DNA of 64,000 bases from Rhizobium sp. 18055. GTDB lineage: Bacteria > Pseudomonadota > Alphaproteobacteria > Rhizobiales > Rhizobiaceae. This document shows positions 35,004 to 44,576 of this stretch, one piece after another. The notes under the pieces were generated by a model. It worked only from the letters and a program-made list of their open reading frames with translations, was not told the origin of the DNA and did not search any database. The stretch's first letter is position 1. Each line of letters starts with the position of its first letter. The DNA lies in assembly GCF_902706285.1 (NCBI RefSeq), contig NZ_CACSKD010000013.1, positions 1 through 64,000 of the forward strand, written 5' to 3'. The position numbers and the translations under genes were made by a program.

Positions 35004-35314
35004 GCATTCCTGGGCAAGGTATCGGCAGGGTATTCGAAATCGGGCTTGTAGGCACAGAGGCGCTCGAACATCGGCGTGTGGAAACGCTCAGGGACCGGCC
35101 ATGTTCCCATGATCCAGCGCACCAGATCATTATCCTCCTCGGCCATGATCGTCTCGAACTCGTCGAGTTCGGCCTCGGAAAGACCGGCAATCTCCCGCTC
35201 GGCGAACTGGCCGAACACCAGATCCATCTCGCGAATGCCGCGGTGCCAGCAGCGGAACAGTATCCGGCGGCGGCGGGGATCGAGATCGGCGCTCGAGAGT
35301 GTGACACCTGTCAT
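35000..35314 (-). CDS. sdhE: FAD assembly factor SdhE
   Basis: This 104-residue protein is the chaperone that attaches FAD to succinate dehydrogenase. The family signature RRRRILFRCWHRGIREMDLV covers residues 13-32 (the RGxxE site), followed by an acidic helical bundle and WIMGTWPVP. The ATG at 35314 has AGGAAG upstream; the longer open frame is not conserved-looking. The pairing with mfd by ATGA overlap, opposite recG, is typical of rhizobia. The 91-base gap to recG holds the divergent promoters. Confidence 0.93.
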   Translation of the reverse strand: MTGVTLSSADLDPRRRRILFRCWHRGIREMDLVFGQFAEREIAGLSEAELDEFETIMAEEDNDLVRWIMGTWPVPERFHTPMFERLCAYKPDFEYPADTLPRNA

Positions 35315-35405
35315 GGCAAAGCTTCCTGTTGATGCGCCTCTATAGCCGCTGGAAAGCGGCTTGTCAGCCTTGCCAAGACCGCATTGTTCGTCGCATTTTG
35401 CCGGC

Positions 35406-37511
35406 ATGCGCCCCGCCATTCTCGATCCCCTGTTCTCATCGGTTTCCGGCCTGCCCGGTGTCGGCCCGAAGATCGCCGACCTGCTCGCCAAGCTCTTCGG
35501 CCGCGAGACGCCGGAGGATTGCCGTGTCGTCGACCTGCTGTTTCACGCCCCGCATTCGCTGATCGACCGGCGCAACCAGCCGGGCATTGCGCGCGCGCCA
35601 CAGGGCGCGATCGTCACCATCACCGGCCGCGTCGATCGCCACCAGCCGCCACCGAACCGCAAGAGCAACGTTCCCTACCGCGTCTTCCTGCACGACGAGA
35701 CCGGCGAACTGACTCTGGTGTTCTTCCGCGGTCAATCGACATGGCTGGAAAAGCAGCTGCCGCTCGATGAAGAAGTGACGGTCAGCGGCAAGGTGGACTG
35801 GTTCAACGGCCGCGCCTCGATGGTCCACCCGGATTACATCGTCAAGGCAAGCGAGGCCGAAAACCTGCCGCTGGTCGAGCCTATCTATCCGCTAACCGCT
35901 GGTCTGTCGCCGAAGACGCTGCGCAAGATCATCGAAGCGGCCCTGCCGAAGACACCGCAGCTGCCGGAATGGATCGACCTGACGCTCGCCGACAAACAGG
36001 GCCTGCCGTCGGCCTTCGACGCCTTCCACATGCTGCACGAGCCGCACGATACATCAGATATTGACCCGCAGGCCCCCGCCCGACGCCGTCTCGCCTATGA
36101 CGAGTTCCTGGCAGGCCAGCTGTCGCTGGCGCTGGTGCGTCAACGTCTGCGCAAGGTCGCAGGCCAGCCGGTGCATGCCACCGGCGTCCTCAGCCAACAG
36201 ATCCTCGAAGCCCTGCCGTTCACGCCGACCGGCAGCCAGACCGAAGCGGTCGCCCAGATCCTCAAGGACATGGCCGGCGAGGACCGCATGCTCCGGCTGC
36301 TGCAGGGCGATGTCGGCTCCGGCAAGACGCTGGTGGCGCTGATGGCGATGGCGGCAGTGATCGAAAGCGGCGGACAGGCCGTGCTGATGGCGCCGACCGA
36401 AATCCTTTCCCGCCAGCACCACGCAACGATCTCGAAATACACCGCCGCCGCCGGCCTCGGCATCGAGGTCCTGACCGGCCGCACCAAGGGCCGCGAGCGC
36501 GACGAGATTCTGGAACGGATCGCCTCAGGCGAGGCGCAGATCGTCATCGGCACCCATGCGCTGTTTCAGGACACCGTCAACTACAAGAACCTGATGCTCG
36601 CTGTCGTCGACGAACAGCACCGCTTCGGCGTCCACCAGCGCCTGCGCCTCACCGCCAAGGGCATCACCCCGCACATGCTCGTGATGACCGCAACGCCGAT
36701 CCCGCGTACGCTGGTGCTCGCAGCCTTCGGCGACATGGACGTCTCCAAGCTCACCGAAAAGCCCGCCGGCCGCAAGCCGATCCAGACGATCACCATCCCG
36801 ACGGAGCGCATAGGCGACATCGTCGGCCGGCTGAAGAGCGCTCTGGCCGAGGGCAAGAAAGCCTATTGGATTTGCCCGCTGGTCGAAGAGTCCGAAGAGA
36901 GCGACCTGATGTCCGTCGAGGAGCGCCACGGCACGCTGGTCTCAGCGCTTGGACCGGGCATCGGCCTCATCCATGGCCGGATGAGCGGCGCGGAGAAAGA
37001 TGCCGTGATGATGGCGTTCAAGTCAGGCGATATCCGCCTGCTGGTGGCGACAACCGTCGTCGAAGTCGGCGTCGATGTGCCGGATGCGACGATCATGGTG
37101 ATCGAGCATGCCGAACGCTTCGGCCTCGCCCAGCTTCACCAGCTGCGCGGTCGTGTCGGCCGTGGCGACGAGGCCTCGACCTGCATCCTGCTCTATCGCG
37201 GACCGCTTGGCGAAACCGGCCATGCGCGGCTGACGATCATGCGCGACACAGAAGACGGTTTCAGGATTGCCGAGGAAGACTTGAAATTGCGGGGCGAAGG
37301 CGAGCTTCTGGGAACGCGACAATCTGGAACGCCGGGCTTCCGGATTGCCAGCCTCGAAGCGCATGCCGATCTGCTTGAGATTGCCCGGAAGGACGCCGCC
37401 TACCTGATCGAGCGCGATCCGGACCTGACGTCCGAACGTGGCGAAGCGGTGCGCACCCTGCTCTATCTGTTCCGCCGCGACGAAGCGATCCGCTTCCTCC
37501 ACGCCGGGTAA
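35406..37511 (+). CDS. recG: ATP-dependent DNA helicase RecG
   Basis: This 701-residue branch-migration helicase reverses stalled forks. The N-terminal wedge/OB domain (LPGVGPKIADLLAKLFG near 17; VTITGRVDRHQPP near 75) precedes the motor: Walker A GDVGSGKTLVA near 300, the DEQHRFG box near 400, TATPIPRTL near 430 and HQLRGRVGRGDE near 580. Start ATG at 35406 (MRPAILDPLFSS) is the family start; no strong ribosome site is seen. It is divergent from sdhE-mfd, both branches serving DNA repair. Confidence 0.97.
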   Translation: MRPAILDPLFSSVSGLPGVGPKIADLLAKLFGRETPEDCRVVDLLFHAPHSLIDRRNQPGIARAPQGAIVTITGRVDRHQPPPNRKSNVPYRVFLHDETGELTLVFFRGQSTWLEKQLPLDEEVTVSGKVDWFNGRASMVHPDYIVKASEAENLPLVEPIYPLTAGLSPKTLRKIIEAALPKTPQLPEWIDLTLADKQGLPSAFDAFHMLHEPHDTSDIDPQAPARRRLAYDEFLAGQLSLALVRQRLRKVAGQPVHATGVLSQQILEALPFTPTGSQTEAVAQILKDMAGEDRMLRLLQGDVGSGKTLVALMAMAAVIESGGQAVLMAPTEILSRQHHATISKYTAAAGLGIEVLTGRTKGRERDEILERIASGEAQIVIGTHALFQDTVNYKNLMLAVVDEQHRFGVHQRLRLTAKGITPHMLVMTATPIPRTLVLAAFGDMDVSKLTEKPAGRKPIQTITIPTERIGDIVGRLKSALAEGKKAYWICPLVEESEESDLMSVEERHGTLVSALGPGIGLIHGRMSGAEKDAVMMAFKSGDIRLLVATTVVEVGVDVPDATIMVIEHAERFGLAQLHQLRGRVGRGDEASTCILLYRGPLGETGHARLTIMRDTEDGFRIAEEDLKLRGEGELLGTRQSGTPGFRIASLEAHADLLEIARKDAAYLIERDPDLTSERGEAVRTLLYLFRRDEAIRFLHAG

Positions 37512-37543
37512 CCACCGATCCATCCGGACCGGCCGTTTGAAAA

Positions 37544-37573
37544 ACGCTGCGCGACCGAATGGCCGCGCAGCGT
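37544..37573. terminator. Bidirectional terminator between recG and the L,D-transpeptidase gene
   Basis: A perfect 10-bp stem, ACGCTGCGCG/CGCGCAGCGT, has a 10-base loop and A/T-rich flanks. It lies 32 bases after recG and 6 bases after the opposite stop. Confidence 0.88.
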
Positions 37574-37579
37574 CAAAAC

Positions 37580-39451
37580 TCAGATCTGCGCGCCGCGCGA
37601 CTTCGTCGTGGCGTCGAATGCCTTCTGGACGTAAGCGTCACGGTCGTAAACATCGTTGAAATATTGAACGACGCCGTTCTTGTCCGGCCATGCCGTGAAG
37701 TAGGAGATGTAGATCGGGAACTTCTGCGGCACCTGCACCGCATGGTTCTTGCCGGTGGCGATCTCCTGGCCGATCTTCTCGACCGTCGTGTTCAACACCG
37801 CCGCTGCCATGGCGCGCGGGTCTGCAAGACGCACGCAACCGTGGCTCAGCGCACGCATGTCACGCTTGAAAAAGCTCTTCGATGGCGTGTCGTGCATGTA
37901 GATGGCATGCGCGTTCGGGAACAGGATCTTGAGCTCGCCCAGCGCATTGTCACCGCTCGGTGGCTGGCGCACGGAGATGTTCGAGGTCGAGCCATACCAA
38001 TCGACGGACGAAGACGGAACGGCGCGACCGTTGACGGCCACTTCATAGCCCATGCGATCCAGATAGTTCGGATCGGAGCGCAGCTTCGGCAGCATCTCGT
38101 TGATGATGATCGACTGCGGAACGCCCCAGAACGGGTTGAACTCGACGGTCTCGATCTGATCCTGGAAGAAGTTGGTCTGGTGCGTCGGCTGGCCGACGAC
38201 GACACGCATCGACAACTGTTCCTTGTTGTCGTTGTGGTAGTAGACCATGAAGGCAGGCTGGTTGATGAAGACGTAGCGCGAGCCGAGGTCGGCCGGCAGC
38301 CAGCGGGCCTGCTCCATGGCGACGATCAGTTTCTCGATCTTCGAACCATTGCTGTCGCCGCCGGTCATGACGCGAACGGTTGCCTGGCCGATGATGCCGT
38401 CAGGCTTCAGGCCATGTTCCTTCTGGAAGCTCTCGACGAGAGACACGATCTCCGGCGAATAGTCGCTGCCACCGGTATAGGCAGCCAGCGTCGCCGCATT
38501 CTCGCTCTTCAGCGCAGCCGAGCCGTGCTTGCCGATCGCCTTGACGATATTCGGGATCTCCGACGAGGTTTCGCCGGGATGAAGAACGCCGGCGAGCGCA
38601 ATATTGATCGGCTGCTCGGCATTGCCTTCGCCCTTCAGCTTGGCAAGCTCGGCCTGCAGCGCCACGAACTGCGGGCCGGCAGGCGTGCGGCTCGAAAGAT
38701 ACGCACCGACATCCGGGCTCATCCGTGCCAGCTTCAGCACCGGATCGAGATTGACCGTCTTGCGGACGAAATCATGGTAGCCCGAAAGCTTGTTCGGGTC
38801 GATGCGGCCGCGAACCGTGTCCTGCACATAGGCGAGAACCTTGGCCGAGAGCTGCAGTTCGAACTGCGTCAGCGCGCGGTCGCGCATGACTGGATCGGGA
38901 TTGGCAGGATCGACGGCAGGAACCTCGACCGCATAGTCGGCCGGATCGAGACCGACGGAGCCTGCGCTGGCGAGGAAGCCCATCGCAGCCTTGGCGCGAT
39001 CGTTGACCTCGGTACCCGTCAGCCAGACCAGCTGGTTCTTGGCATCGCCGTAATAGCTCTCAAGCGCCTTGGCCACCTCGACAGGCGCACGAACCTTGGC
39101 GTCAGCAAGGTAGCGACGCTGCACGGACGGCGTCGCATCGCTCGGCGTGCCGACAGCTGCCACCGCACCCGTCACAACAGGGTCGGTGAACTTTTCAGTA
39201 TCGACGAGACGCATCGCATCCGGCTTGTAGGTGTAATAGGTCGGCGAAGACACCTTCGGCAGCGGCGCATTGGTATTGACCTGCGGCGGCAGAACTTCAG
39301 GGGTCGGATTGATGATGGTGCTCTGGGTGCGGGCGCGATCGCCGCGGATCATGTCCATCAGCGTATACGCATGCGCGGGTGCGACACCCATCGCTGCCAT
39401 GCCGCAGGAAAGTGCCAGTGCGGAAACCGCACCTTTCAAGAAGAATGTCAT
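37580..39451 (-). CDS. YcbB-like L,D-transpeptidase (YkuD domain)
   Basis: This 623-residue periplasmic enzyme makes 3-3 peptidoglycan cross-links. Signal peptide is residues 1-28 (MTFFLKGAVSALALSCGMAA, cleavage after AHA). A scaffold region (about 130-330) precedes a peptidoglycan-binding motif (ESFQKEHGLKPDGIIGQAT near 350) and the YkuD domain (about 395-570) with HDTPSKSFF and SHGCVRLAD; the catalytic cysteine is Cys539. Length and order match YcbB/LdtD. Rhizobiaceae rely heavily on L,D-cross-links for polar growth. A 143-base gap then leads to the leader region of fumC. Confidence 0.93.
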   Translation of the reverse strand: MTFFLKGAVSALALSCGMAAMGVAPAHAYTLMDMIRGDRARTQSTIINPTPEVLPPQVNTNAPLPKVSSPTYYTYKPDAMRLVDTEKFTDPVVTGAVAAVGTPSDATPSVQRRYLADAKVRAPVEVAKALESYYGDAKNQLVWLTGTEVNDRAKAAMGFLASAGSVGLDPADYAVEVPAVDPANPDPVMRDRALTQFELQLSAKVLAYVQDTVRGRIDPNKLSGYHDFVRKTVNLDPVLKLARMSPDVGAYLSSRTPAGPQFVALQAELAKLKGEGNAEQPINIALAGVLHPGETSSEIPNIVKAIGKHGSAALKSENAATLAAYTGGSDYSPEIVSLVESFQKEHGLKPDGIIGQATVRVMTGGDSNGSKIEKLIVAMEQARWLPADLGSRYVFINQPAFMVYYHNDNKEQLSMRVVVGQPTHQTNFFQDQIETVEFNPFWGVPQSIIINEMLPKLRSDPNYLDRMGYEVAVNGRAVPSSSVDWYGSTSNISVRQPPSGDNALGELKILFPNAHAIYMHDTPSKSFFKRDMRALSHGCVRLADPRAMAAAVLNTTVEKIGQEIATGKNHAVQVPQKFPIYISYFTAWPDKNGVVQYFNDVYDRDAYVQKAFDATTKSRGAQI

Positions 39452-39852
39452 GCTTTTTCCAGTCCCAGTGTCATGCTGTCTTCGGTCATGGGCTTCGCCC
39501 AGCTCAAAACTCTAAATCGTCCGGCGCCAGCCGGTGCATGGCAGAAACGGGCCGCCACCGCCAGCCTCGAAGAGTTCACTCTTCCGTAACGTAGCAAACC
39601 CGCCGCCTTGCTCCAGTTCACACAAAATTATGAAATTATTGGTTAATTTTTTACTTTATTTTCGATTGCCGACACAGTCCTCCAAAAGGCGTTGCTTGAT
39701 AAAAAACCGGTCGTGGCCAAAAAACCACGTATAGCGTCCGGCGTAACATGATTGTGCCGTTCATATTTTTCGTCCGTGCTGTTTTCTTCCCGCCGTTTCA
39801 GACCTATAAGACCGCATCTTTACAGCCGCTTACGCGAAAGAAAGGCATGGTC
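39452..39852. other. Divergent leader region between ldt gene and fumC
   Basis: No gene is convincing in these 401 bases. The central part (39610-39740) is AT-rich, with T runs and a small GTGG-CCAAAAAA-CCAC hairpin near 39720. A CTTGAT/GTATAG pair near 39695-39725 could be the fumC promoter. Upstream in-frame extension of fumC to 39748 lacks a ribosome site. Confidence 0.45.
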
Positions 39853-41244
39853 ATGACCTCCAACCGGATTGAAACCGATACGTTTGGCCCGATCGAAGTG
39901 GGCAACGACAAGTATTGGGGCGCCCAGGCGCAGCGCTCCCTCGGCAATTTCAAGATCGGTTGGGAGAAGCAGCCGCTGTCGATCGTGCGTGCGCTGGGGA
40001 TCGTCAAGCAGGCCGCCGCCCGTGCCAATATGGCCCTTGGCCAGCTGTCGCCGGAGATCGGCAACCCGATCATTGCCGCCGCACAGGAGGTCATCGACGG
40101 CAAGCTCAACGACCACTTCCCGCTGGTTGTCTGGCAGACCGGCTCCGGCACACAGTCGAACATGAATGCCAATGAAGTGATCTCCAACCGGGCGATCGAA
40201 GTGCTCGGCGGCGTCATGGGCTCGAAGAAGCCGGTGCATCCGAACGACCACGTCAACATGAGCCAGTCGTCGAACGACACCTATCCGACCGCCATGCATA
40301 TCGCCTGCGTCGAACAGATCGTCCATCACCTGCTGCCGGGCCTGAAGCACCTGCATGCGGCGCTCGACATGAAGGTCACCGAGTTCAGCCACATCATCAA
40401 GATCGGCCGTACCCACACCCAGGATGCGACGCCGCTGACGCTTGGCCAGGAATTCTCCGGCTATGCCGCGCAGGTCGGCTCGGCGATCGCCAATATCGAA
40501 CTGACGCTCCCAGCGCTGTCGAAGCTCGCACAGGGCGGCACCGCCGTCGGCACCGGCCTGAACGCGCCGATCGGCTTTGCCGAGAAGGTCGCCGAAGAGA
40601 TATCAGCAATCACCGCCCTGCCCTTCGTCACCGCGCCGAACAAGTTCGAGGCGCTCGCCTCGCACGACTCGATGGTCTTCGCCCACGGCGCCATCAATGC
40701 GGCCGCGACGGCGCTGTTCAAGATCGCCAACGACATCCGCTTCCTCGGCTCCGGCCCGCGCGCCGGTCTTGGCGAGCTGTCGCTGCCGGAAAACGAGCCA
40801 GGCTCGTCGATCATGCCGGGCAAGGTCAACCCGACCCAGTCGGAAGCCCTCACCCAGGTCTGCGCCCACATCTTCGGCAACAATGCGGCGTTGACCTTCG
40901 CCGGCAGCCAGGGCCATTTCGAGCTCAACGTCTACAATCCGATGATGGCCTACAACTTCCTGCAGTCGGTACAGCTGCTCGGCGACGCCGCCGTCTCCTT
41001 CACCGACAATTGCGTCGTCGGCATCGAAGCGCGCGAAGACAATATCCGCAAGGGCGTGGAGAACTCGCTGATGCTGGTCACAGCGCTCAACGGCAAGCTC
41101 GGCTACGACGCCTGCGCCAAGATCGCCAAGACCGCCCACAAGAACGGCACGACCCTGCGCGAGGAAGCCGTCGGCGGCGGCTACCTGACCAACGAAGAGT
41201 TCGACCAGTTCGTCCGCCCGGAAACGATGATCGGCCCGAAGTAA
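39853..41244 (+). CDS. fumC: Fumarate hydratase class II
   Basis: This 463-residue iron-independent fumarase of the TCA cycle carries the superfamily signature GSSIMPGKVNP near residue 317, GSGTQSNMNANEVI near 97, SQSSNDTYPTAMH near 138 and GRTHTQDATPLTLGQEFSGY near 185. The ATG at 39853 has AAAGG 7 bases upstream; ATG at 39847 is too close to it. Next to it is a class I, Fe-S fumarase gene, after a terminator, so the two isoenzymes are likely separately controlled. Confidence 0.97.
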   Translation: MTSNRIETDTFGPIEVGNDKYWGAQAQRSLGNFKIGWEKQPLSIVRALGIVKQAAARANMALGQLSPEIGNPIIAAAQEVIDGKLNDHFPLVVWQTGSGTQSNMNANEVISNRAIEVLGGVMGSKKPVHPNDHVNMSQSSNDTYPTAMHIACVEQIVHHLLPGLKHLHAALDMKVTEFSHIIKIGRTHTQDATPLTLGQEFSGYAAQVGSAIANIELTLPALSKLAQGGTAVGTGLNAPIGFAEKVAEEISAITALPFVTAPNKFEALASHDSMVFAHGAINAAATALFKIANDIRFLGSGPRAGLGELSLPENEPGSSIMPGKVNPTQSEALTQVCAHIFGNNAALTFAGSQGHFELNVYNPMMAYNFLQSVQLLGDAAVSFTDNCVVGIEAREDNIRKGVENSLMLVTALNGKLGYDACAKIAKTAHKNGTTLREEAVGGGYLTNEEFDQFVRPETMIGPK

Positions 41245-41297
41245 CTCGCAAGGCGGTCGGCAAGCAACGCTGGCCTCAATCATCGACACCGTCACGG

Positions 41298-41327
41298 CAC
41301 CGTCGCAGCCCCTGCGGCGGTGTTTTT
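41298..41327 (+). terminator. Rho-independent terminator of fumC
   Basis: An 11-bp stem, CACCGTCGCAG/CTGCGGCGGTG (one G-T pair), with CCC loop is followed by TTTTT. Confidence 0.93.
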
Positions 41328-41357
41328 GCGTGCATTCTTGAGCGTTTTTCGAAGGTT

Positions 41358-41372
41358 TTAGAATGATTGCAA
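41358..41372. promoter_or_regulatory. Irr-box-like (ICE) motif upstream of class I fumarase
   Basis: TTAGAA-TGA-TTGCAA resembles the rhizobial iron-control element TTAGAA-N3-TTCTAA, with 10 of 12 positions matching. It lies 64 bases before the Fe-S fumarase start. Irr repression of Fe-S enzymes in low iron is known in rhizobia, but this site is a by-eye match only. Confidence 0.4.
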
Positions 41373-41435
41373 TTGGCATAATGCGCGCATAGACCGTCTG
41401 CGATTTCCATTCCGGTCCGCACGAAAGGCCCTTCG

Positions 41436-43043
41436 ATGGCTGACGATCTCTACCCTCTCGGCAAAGACAACACCCCCTACCGCAAGATCAGCAGCGACCA
41501 TGTCTCGGTCGACAGCTTCAAGGGACAGGAGATCCTGACCGTCGAGCCCGAAGGCATCCGCCTCCTGGCCGAAACCGCCTTTGCCGACATCAACCATCTG
41601 CTGCGCCCGGGTCACCTGAAGCAGCTCGCCTCGATCCTCGATGACCCTGAAGCCACCGACAACGACCGCTTCGTCGCCTATGACCTCTTGAAGAACGCCA
41701 ACATCGCCGCCGGCGGCGTGCTGCCGATGTGCCAGGATACCGGCACCGCGATCATCATGGGCAAGAAGGGCCGCCGCGTCTGGACCGAGGGGGAGGATTA
41801 CTCGGCTCTCGCCAAGGGCGTGATGGACGCCTACGAGAAGAAGAACCTGCGCTACTCGCAGCTCGCCCCGATCAAGATGTTCGAGGAGAAGAACACCAAA
41901 AACAACCTGCCGGCGCAGATCGACATCTACGAGGAAGGCACCGACGCCTATAACTTCCTGTTCGTCGCCAAGGGCGGCGGCTCGGCGAACAAGACCTTCC
42001 TCTACCAGGGCACACCGTCGCTGCTGACGCATGACCGGATGATCGACTTCCTCAAGGAGAAGATCCTGACGCTCGGCACCGCAGCCTGTCCCCCCTACCA
42101 TCTCGCCATCGTCATTGGCGGCACCTCGGCGGAGATGAACCTGAAGACGGTGAAGCTTGCGTCCACCCGCTATCTCGACGAACTGCCGACCGAAGGCTCC
42201 GAAGCCGGACATGCCTTCCGCGACATCGAGATGGAAAAGGAAATCCACAAGCTGACGCAGCAGATGGGCGTCGGCGCCCAGTTCGGTGGCAAGTATTTCT
42301 GCCATGACGTCCGCGTCATACGCCTGCCGCGACACGGCGCCTCGCTGCCGATCGGTCTCGGCGTCTCCTGTTCCGCCGACCGCCAGGCCAAGGGCAAGAT
42401 CACCCGCGACGGCATCTTCATCGAGCAGCTGGAAACGGATCCGTCCAAGTATATGCCGGAGATCGACGAGGCTAAGCTATCGGAATCGATGGTTCGCATC
42501 GATCTCAACCGGCCGATGGCGGATATACTTGCAGAACTCAGCAAGCATCCGGTGAAAACCCGCCTGTCGCTGTCAGGCACCATCATCGTCGCCCGCGACC
42601 TCGCCCACTCGAAGATCCGCGAGCGGCTGGAAAACGGCGAAGGCATGCCTGACTACATGAAGAACCACCCGGTCTATTACGCAGGCCCGGCCAAGACCCC
42701 TGTTGGCTACGCCTCCGGCTCCTTCGGCCCGACAACCGCCGGTCGCATGGACAGTTATGTCGATCAGTTCCAGTCCTTCGGCGGCTCGATGATCATGCTC
42801 GCCAAGGGCAACCGCTCACGCGCGGTGCGCGAAGCCTGCAAGACCCATGGCGGCTTCTATCTCGGCTCGATCGGCGGGCCTGCCGCCCGTCTGGCCCAGG
42901 ATTGCATCCGCAAGGTCGAGGTGCTCGAATATCCGGAACTCGGCATGGAGGCCGTCTGGAAGATCGAGGTCGAGGATTTTCCGGCCTTTATCGTCACCGA
43001 CGACAAGGGCAACGACTTCTTCCAGGAATTCAACCTCGGCTGA
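41436..43043 (+). CDS. Fumarate hydratase class I (4Fe-4S)
   Basis: This 535-residue fumarase needs a labile 4Fe-4S cluster. Candidate cluster ligands are the cysteines in LPMCQDTGTAII (near 110), GTAACPPYHLAIVIGG (near 219) and GVSCSADRQAKG (near 313). The N-terminal alpha part and C-terminal beta part (GPAKTPVGYASGSFGPTTAG near 420) are fused, as in FumA/FumB. It stands alone after fumC, with its own leader (192 bases) holding a possible Irr box. Having both classes adjacent suggests an iron- or oxidant-dependent switch (inference). Confidence 0.95.
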   Translation: MADDLYPLGKDNTPYRKISSDHVSVDSFKGQEILTVEPEGIRLLAETAFADINHLLRPGHLKQLASILDDPEATDNDRFVAYDLLKNANIAAGGVLPMCQDTGTAIIMGKKGRRVWTEGEDYSALAKGVMDAYEKKNLRYSQLAPIKMFEEKNTKNNLPAQIDIYEEGTDAYNFLFVAKGGGSANKTFLYQGTPSLLTHDRMIDFLKEKILTLGTAACPPYHLAIVIGGTSAEMNLKTVKLASTRYLDELPTEGSEAGHAFRDIEMEKEIHKLTQQMGVGAQFGGKYFCHDVRVIRLPRHGASLPIGLGVSCSADRQAKGKITRDGIFIEQLETDPSKYMPEIDEAKLSESMVRIDLNRPMADILAELSKHPVKTRLSLSGTIIVARDLAHSKIRERLENGEGMPDYMKNHPVYYAGPAKTPVGYASGSFGPTTAGRMDSYVDQFQSFGGSMIMLAKGNRSRAVREACKTHGGFYLGSIGGPAARLAQDCIRKVEVLEYPELGMEAVWKIEVEDFPAFIVTDDKGNDFFQEFNLG

Positions 43044-43480
43044 TCGCCATCGATGCACCAGCCCGATCAGCCAGTTGCGCTGCCGCCCACCGCAGCCGGC
43101 AGCGCGACAAGATAGCAACCGGACGCTGTATGTCCGTCGGCCCGTCAGGGCCGGCGGCAGCTGGTTGCGTGCAATTTTCACAAGATCATCGTTTAAAAAT
43201 GACATACGCCTGGAGCCAGGCAGGCGATATCAGAAAGGTTGCATACAACCGTCAACCGAACAGAAGCCCGGCAGAATTTAAAGAACTTTCGCCCCGGACG
43301 CGAATGCACATTTCTGGTTCATGTAGATTCCTGTATAAATTTCATATGCATAAGAAGAAGACATCAGGATTCGATAAAATTCACATGTAATCTCTGGTAT
43401 ATCCAACCTTAATCATTTCCAAACAATTGTAGCGTAAGAAATAAGAGACTGCTTTTGATACCCATTAGAGGAGTGGCCGG
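43044..43480. other. Intergenic region after the class I fumarase
   Basis: No gene is supported in these 437 bases. A 9-bp stem GCGCTGCCG/CGGCAGCGC with an 11-base loop (43077-43105) is the likely fumarase terminator, though without a T run. The part from about 43,300 onward is AT-rich and carries the diguanylate cyclase promoter, not pinpointed; GAGGAG lies shortly before that gene. Short frames here lack ribosome sites. Confidence 0.55.
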
Positions 43481-44548
43481 ATGACGACGGCTGTAGCGCC
43501 AAAGACGCAGGTTCCCGATGTAGCGAGCCAGATTACTTTCGCGATGCGCTCCATGGGCGTGGCTCCAATTCCGCGCAATTACGAACTCTTCTACGAAGCC
43601 TATATCGGCTCCAATCCGGCGCTGACGCGCGACCTTGCTGCGCTGGGAAATCAAGCGACCCAGGAAGAACTGGACGCCATAGGAGCCCAGCACTTCAACC
43701 ACGGCTCAGGCCGCGCCTTCGACGAGGCACACACGCGCATCACCAGCGAACTTGAATCGGTTATCCGCGTCCTCCGGCAGGAGCAGACATCACTGGAAAG
43801 CTATAACCGGCTGCTCGGTGAGACCTACAGCCGGATCAACTCGAAAAATACGTCGAGCGCTGACCTGATACAGAACGCACTCGACCTGTTGACGAAGGCA
43901 ACGGGCGACACGATGGCGCATGGCGAACGCACGGTTGAGGACGTCGTCCAACGATCGAACGAGATGGACCAGGTCCGCAGGGAACTCGATGAGTACAAGC
44001 GCATCGCCAACACGGATTCGCTGACGCGCCTGTCGAACCGCCGCGCCTTTGATGATCGTCTTGCCGCCGTCTTCAACAATCCGGCGATGCGTCCGATCAC
44101 GGCACTGGTTTTGGCCGACATCGACAACTTCAAGAAGATCAACGACACCTACGGCCATCCGGTCGGCGACAAGATCCTCGCCACCGTGGCCTCGGTCATC
44201 CGCGCCAACGTCCGCCGCGATGTCTTCGTCGCCCGCACCGGCGGCGAGGAATTTGCCCTCATCATCGAAGGCAACACAGCCGAGGAAGTGATGGCTATCG
44301 CCGAGCGCATCCGCCGGACGCTCGAAGCAACGCCCTTCAAGAATTCCCGCACCCGGATCAACTACGGTCCGGTGACCGTCTCGGTCGGCATCTGCATGGC
44401 ATCCAGCGCAGAAGACGCCGGTGAACTCTATCACAAGACCGATGTGGCGCTCTACGGCGCCAAGAATTCCGGCCGCAACTGCACTGTCCTGTTCGAAGAC
44501 GGCATGCAGAAGGAATTCACCAAGAGCTGGCTGATCTACAAGGGCTAA
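43481..44548 (+). CDS. Diguanylate cyclase (GGDEF)
   Basis: This 355-residue protein makes cyclic di-GMP. The N-terminal ~170 residues are helical and lack transmembrane segments (VPDVASQITFAMRSMGVAPI, then a coiled-coil signalling helix ending near RRELDEYKRIANTD). The GGDEF domain (about 180-345) starts TDSLTRLSNRRAFDD and has the active-site loop GGEEF at 254-258, so it should be catalytically active. No RxxD inhibitory site is evident just upstream. It is monocistronic, with AGGAG upstream of the ATG. The input signal is unknown. Confidence 0.95.
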   Translation: MTTAVAPKTQVPDVASQITFAMRSMGVAPIPRNYELFYEAYIGSNPALTRDLAALGNQATQEELDAIGAQHFNHGSGRAFDEAHTRITSELESVIRVLRQEQTSLESYNRLLGETYSRINSKNTSSADLIQNALDLLTKATGDTMAHGERTVEDVVQRSNEMDQVRRELDEYKRIANTDSLTRLSNRRAFDDRLAAVFNNPAMRPITALVLADIDNFKKINDTYGHPVGDKILATVASVIRANVRRDVFVARTGGEEFALIIEGNTAEEVMAIAERIRRTLEATPFKNSRTRINYGPVTVSVGICMASSAEDAGELYHKTDVALYGAKNSGRNCTVLFEDGMQKEFTKSWLIYKG

Positions 44549-44576
44549 GCGTCGGCGAGACAGCCCGAAGCCATTG

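Noticed and set aside
37559..39589. A 676-codon plus-strand open frame opposite the L,D-transpeptidase gene
   Set aside because: Antisense shadow; the minus-strand product has signal peptide and YkuD catalytic motif.
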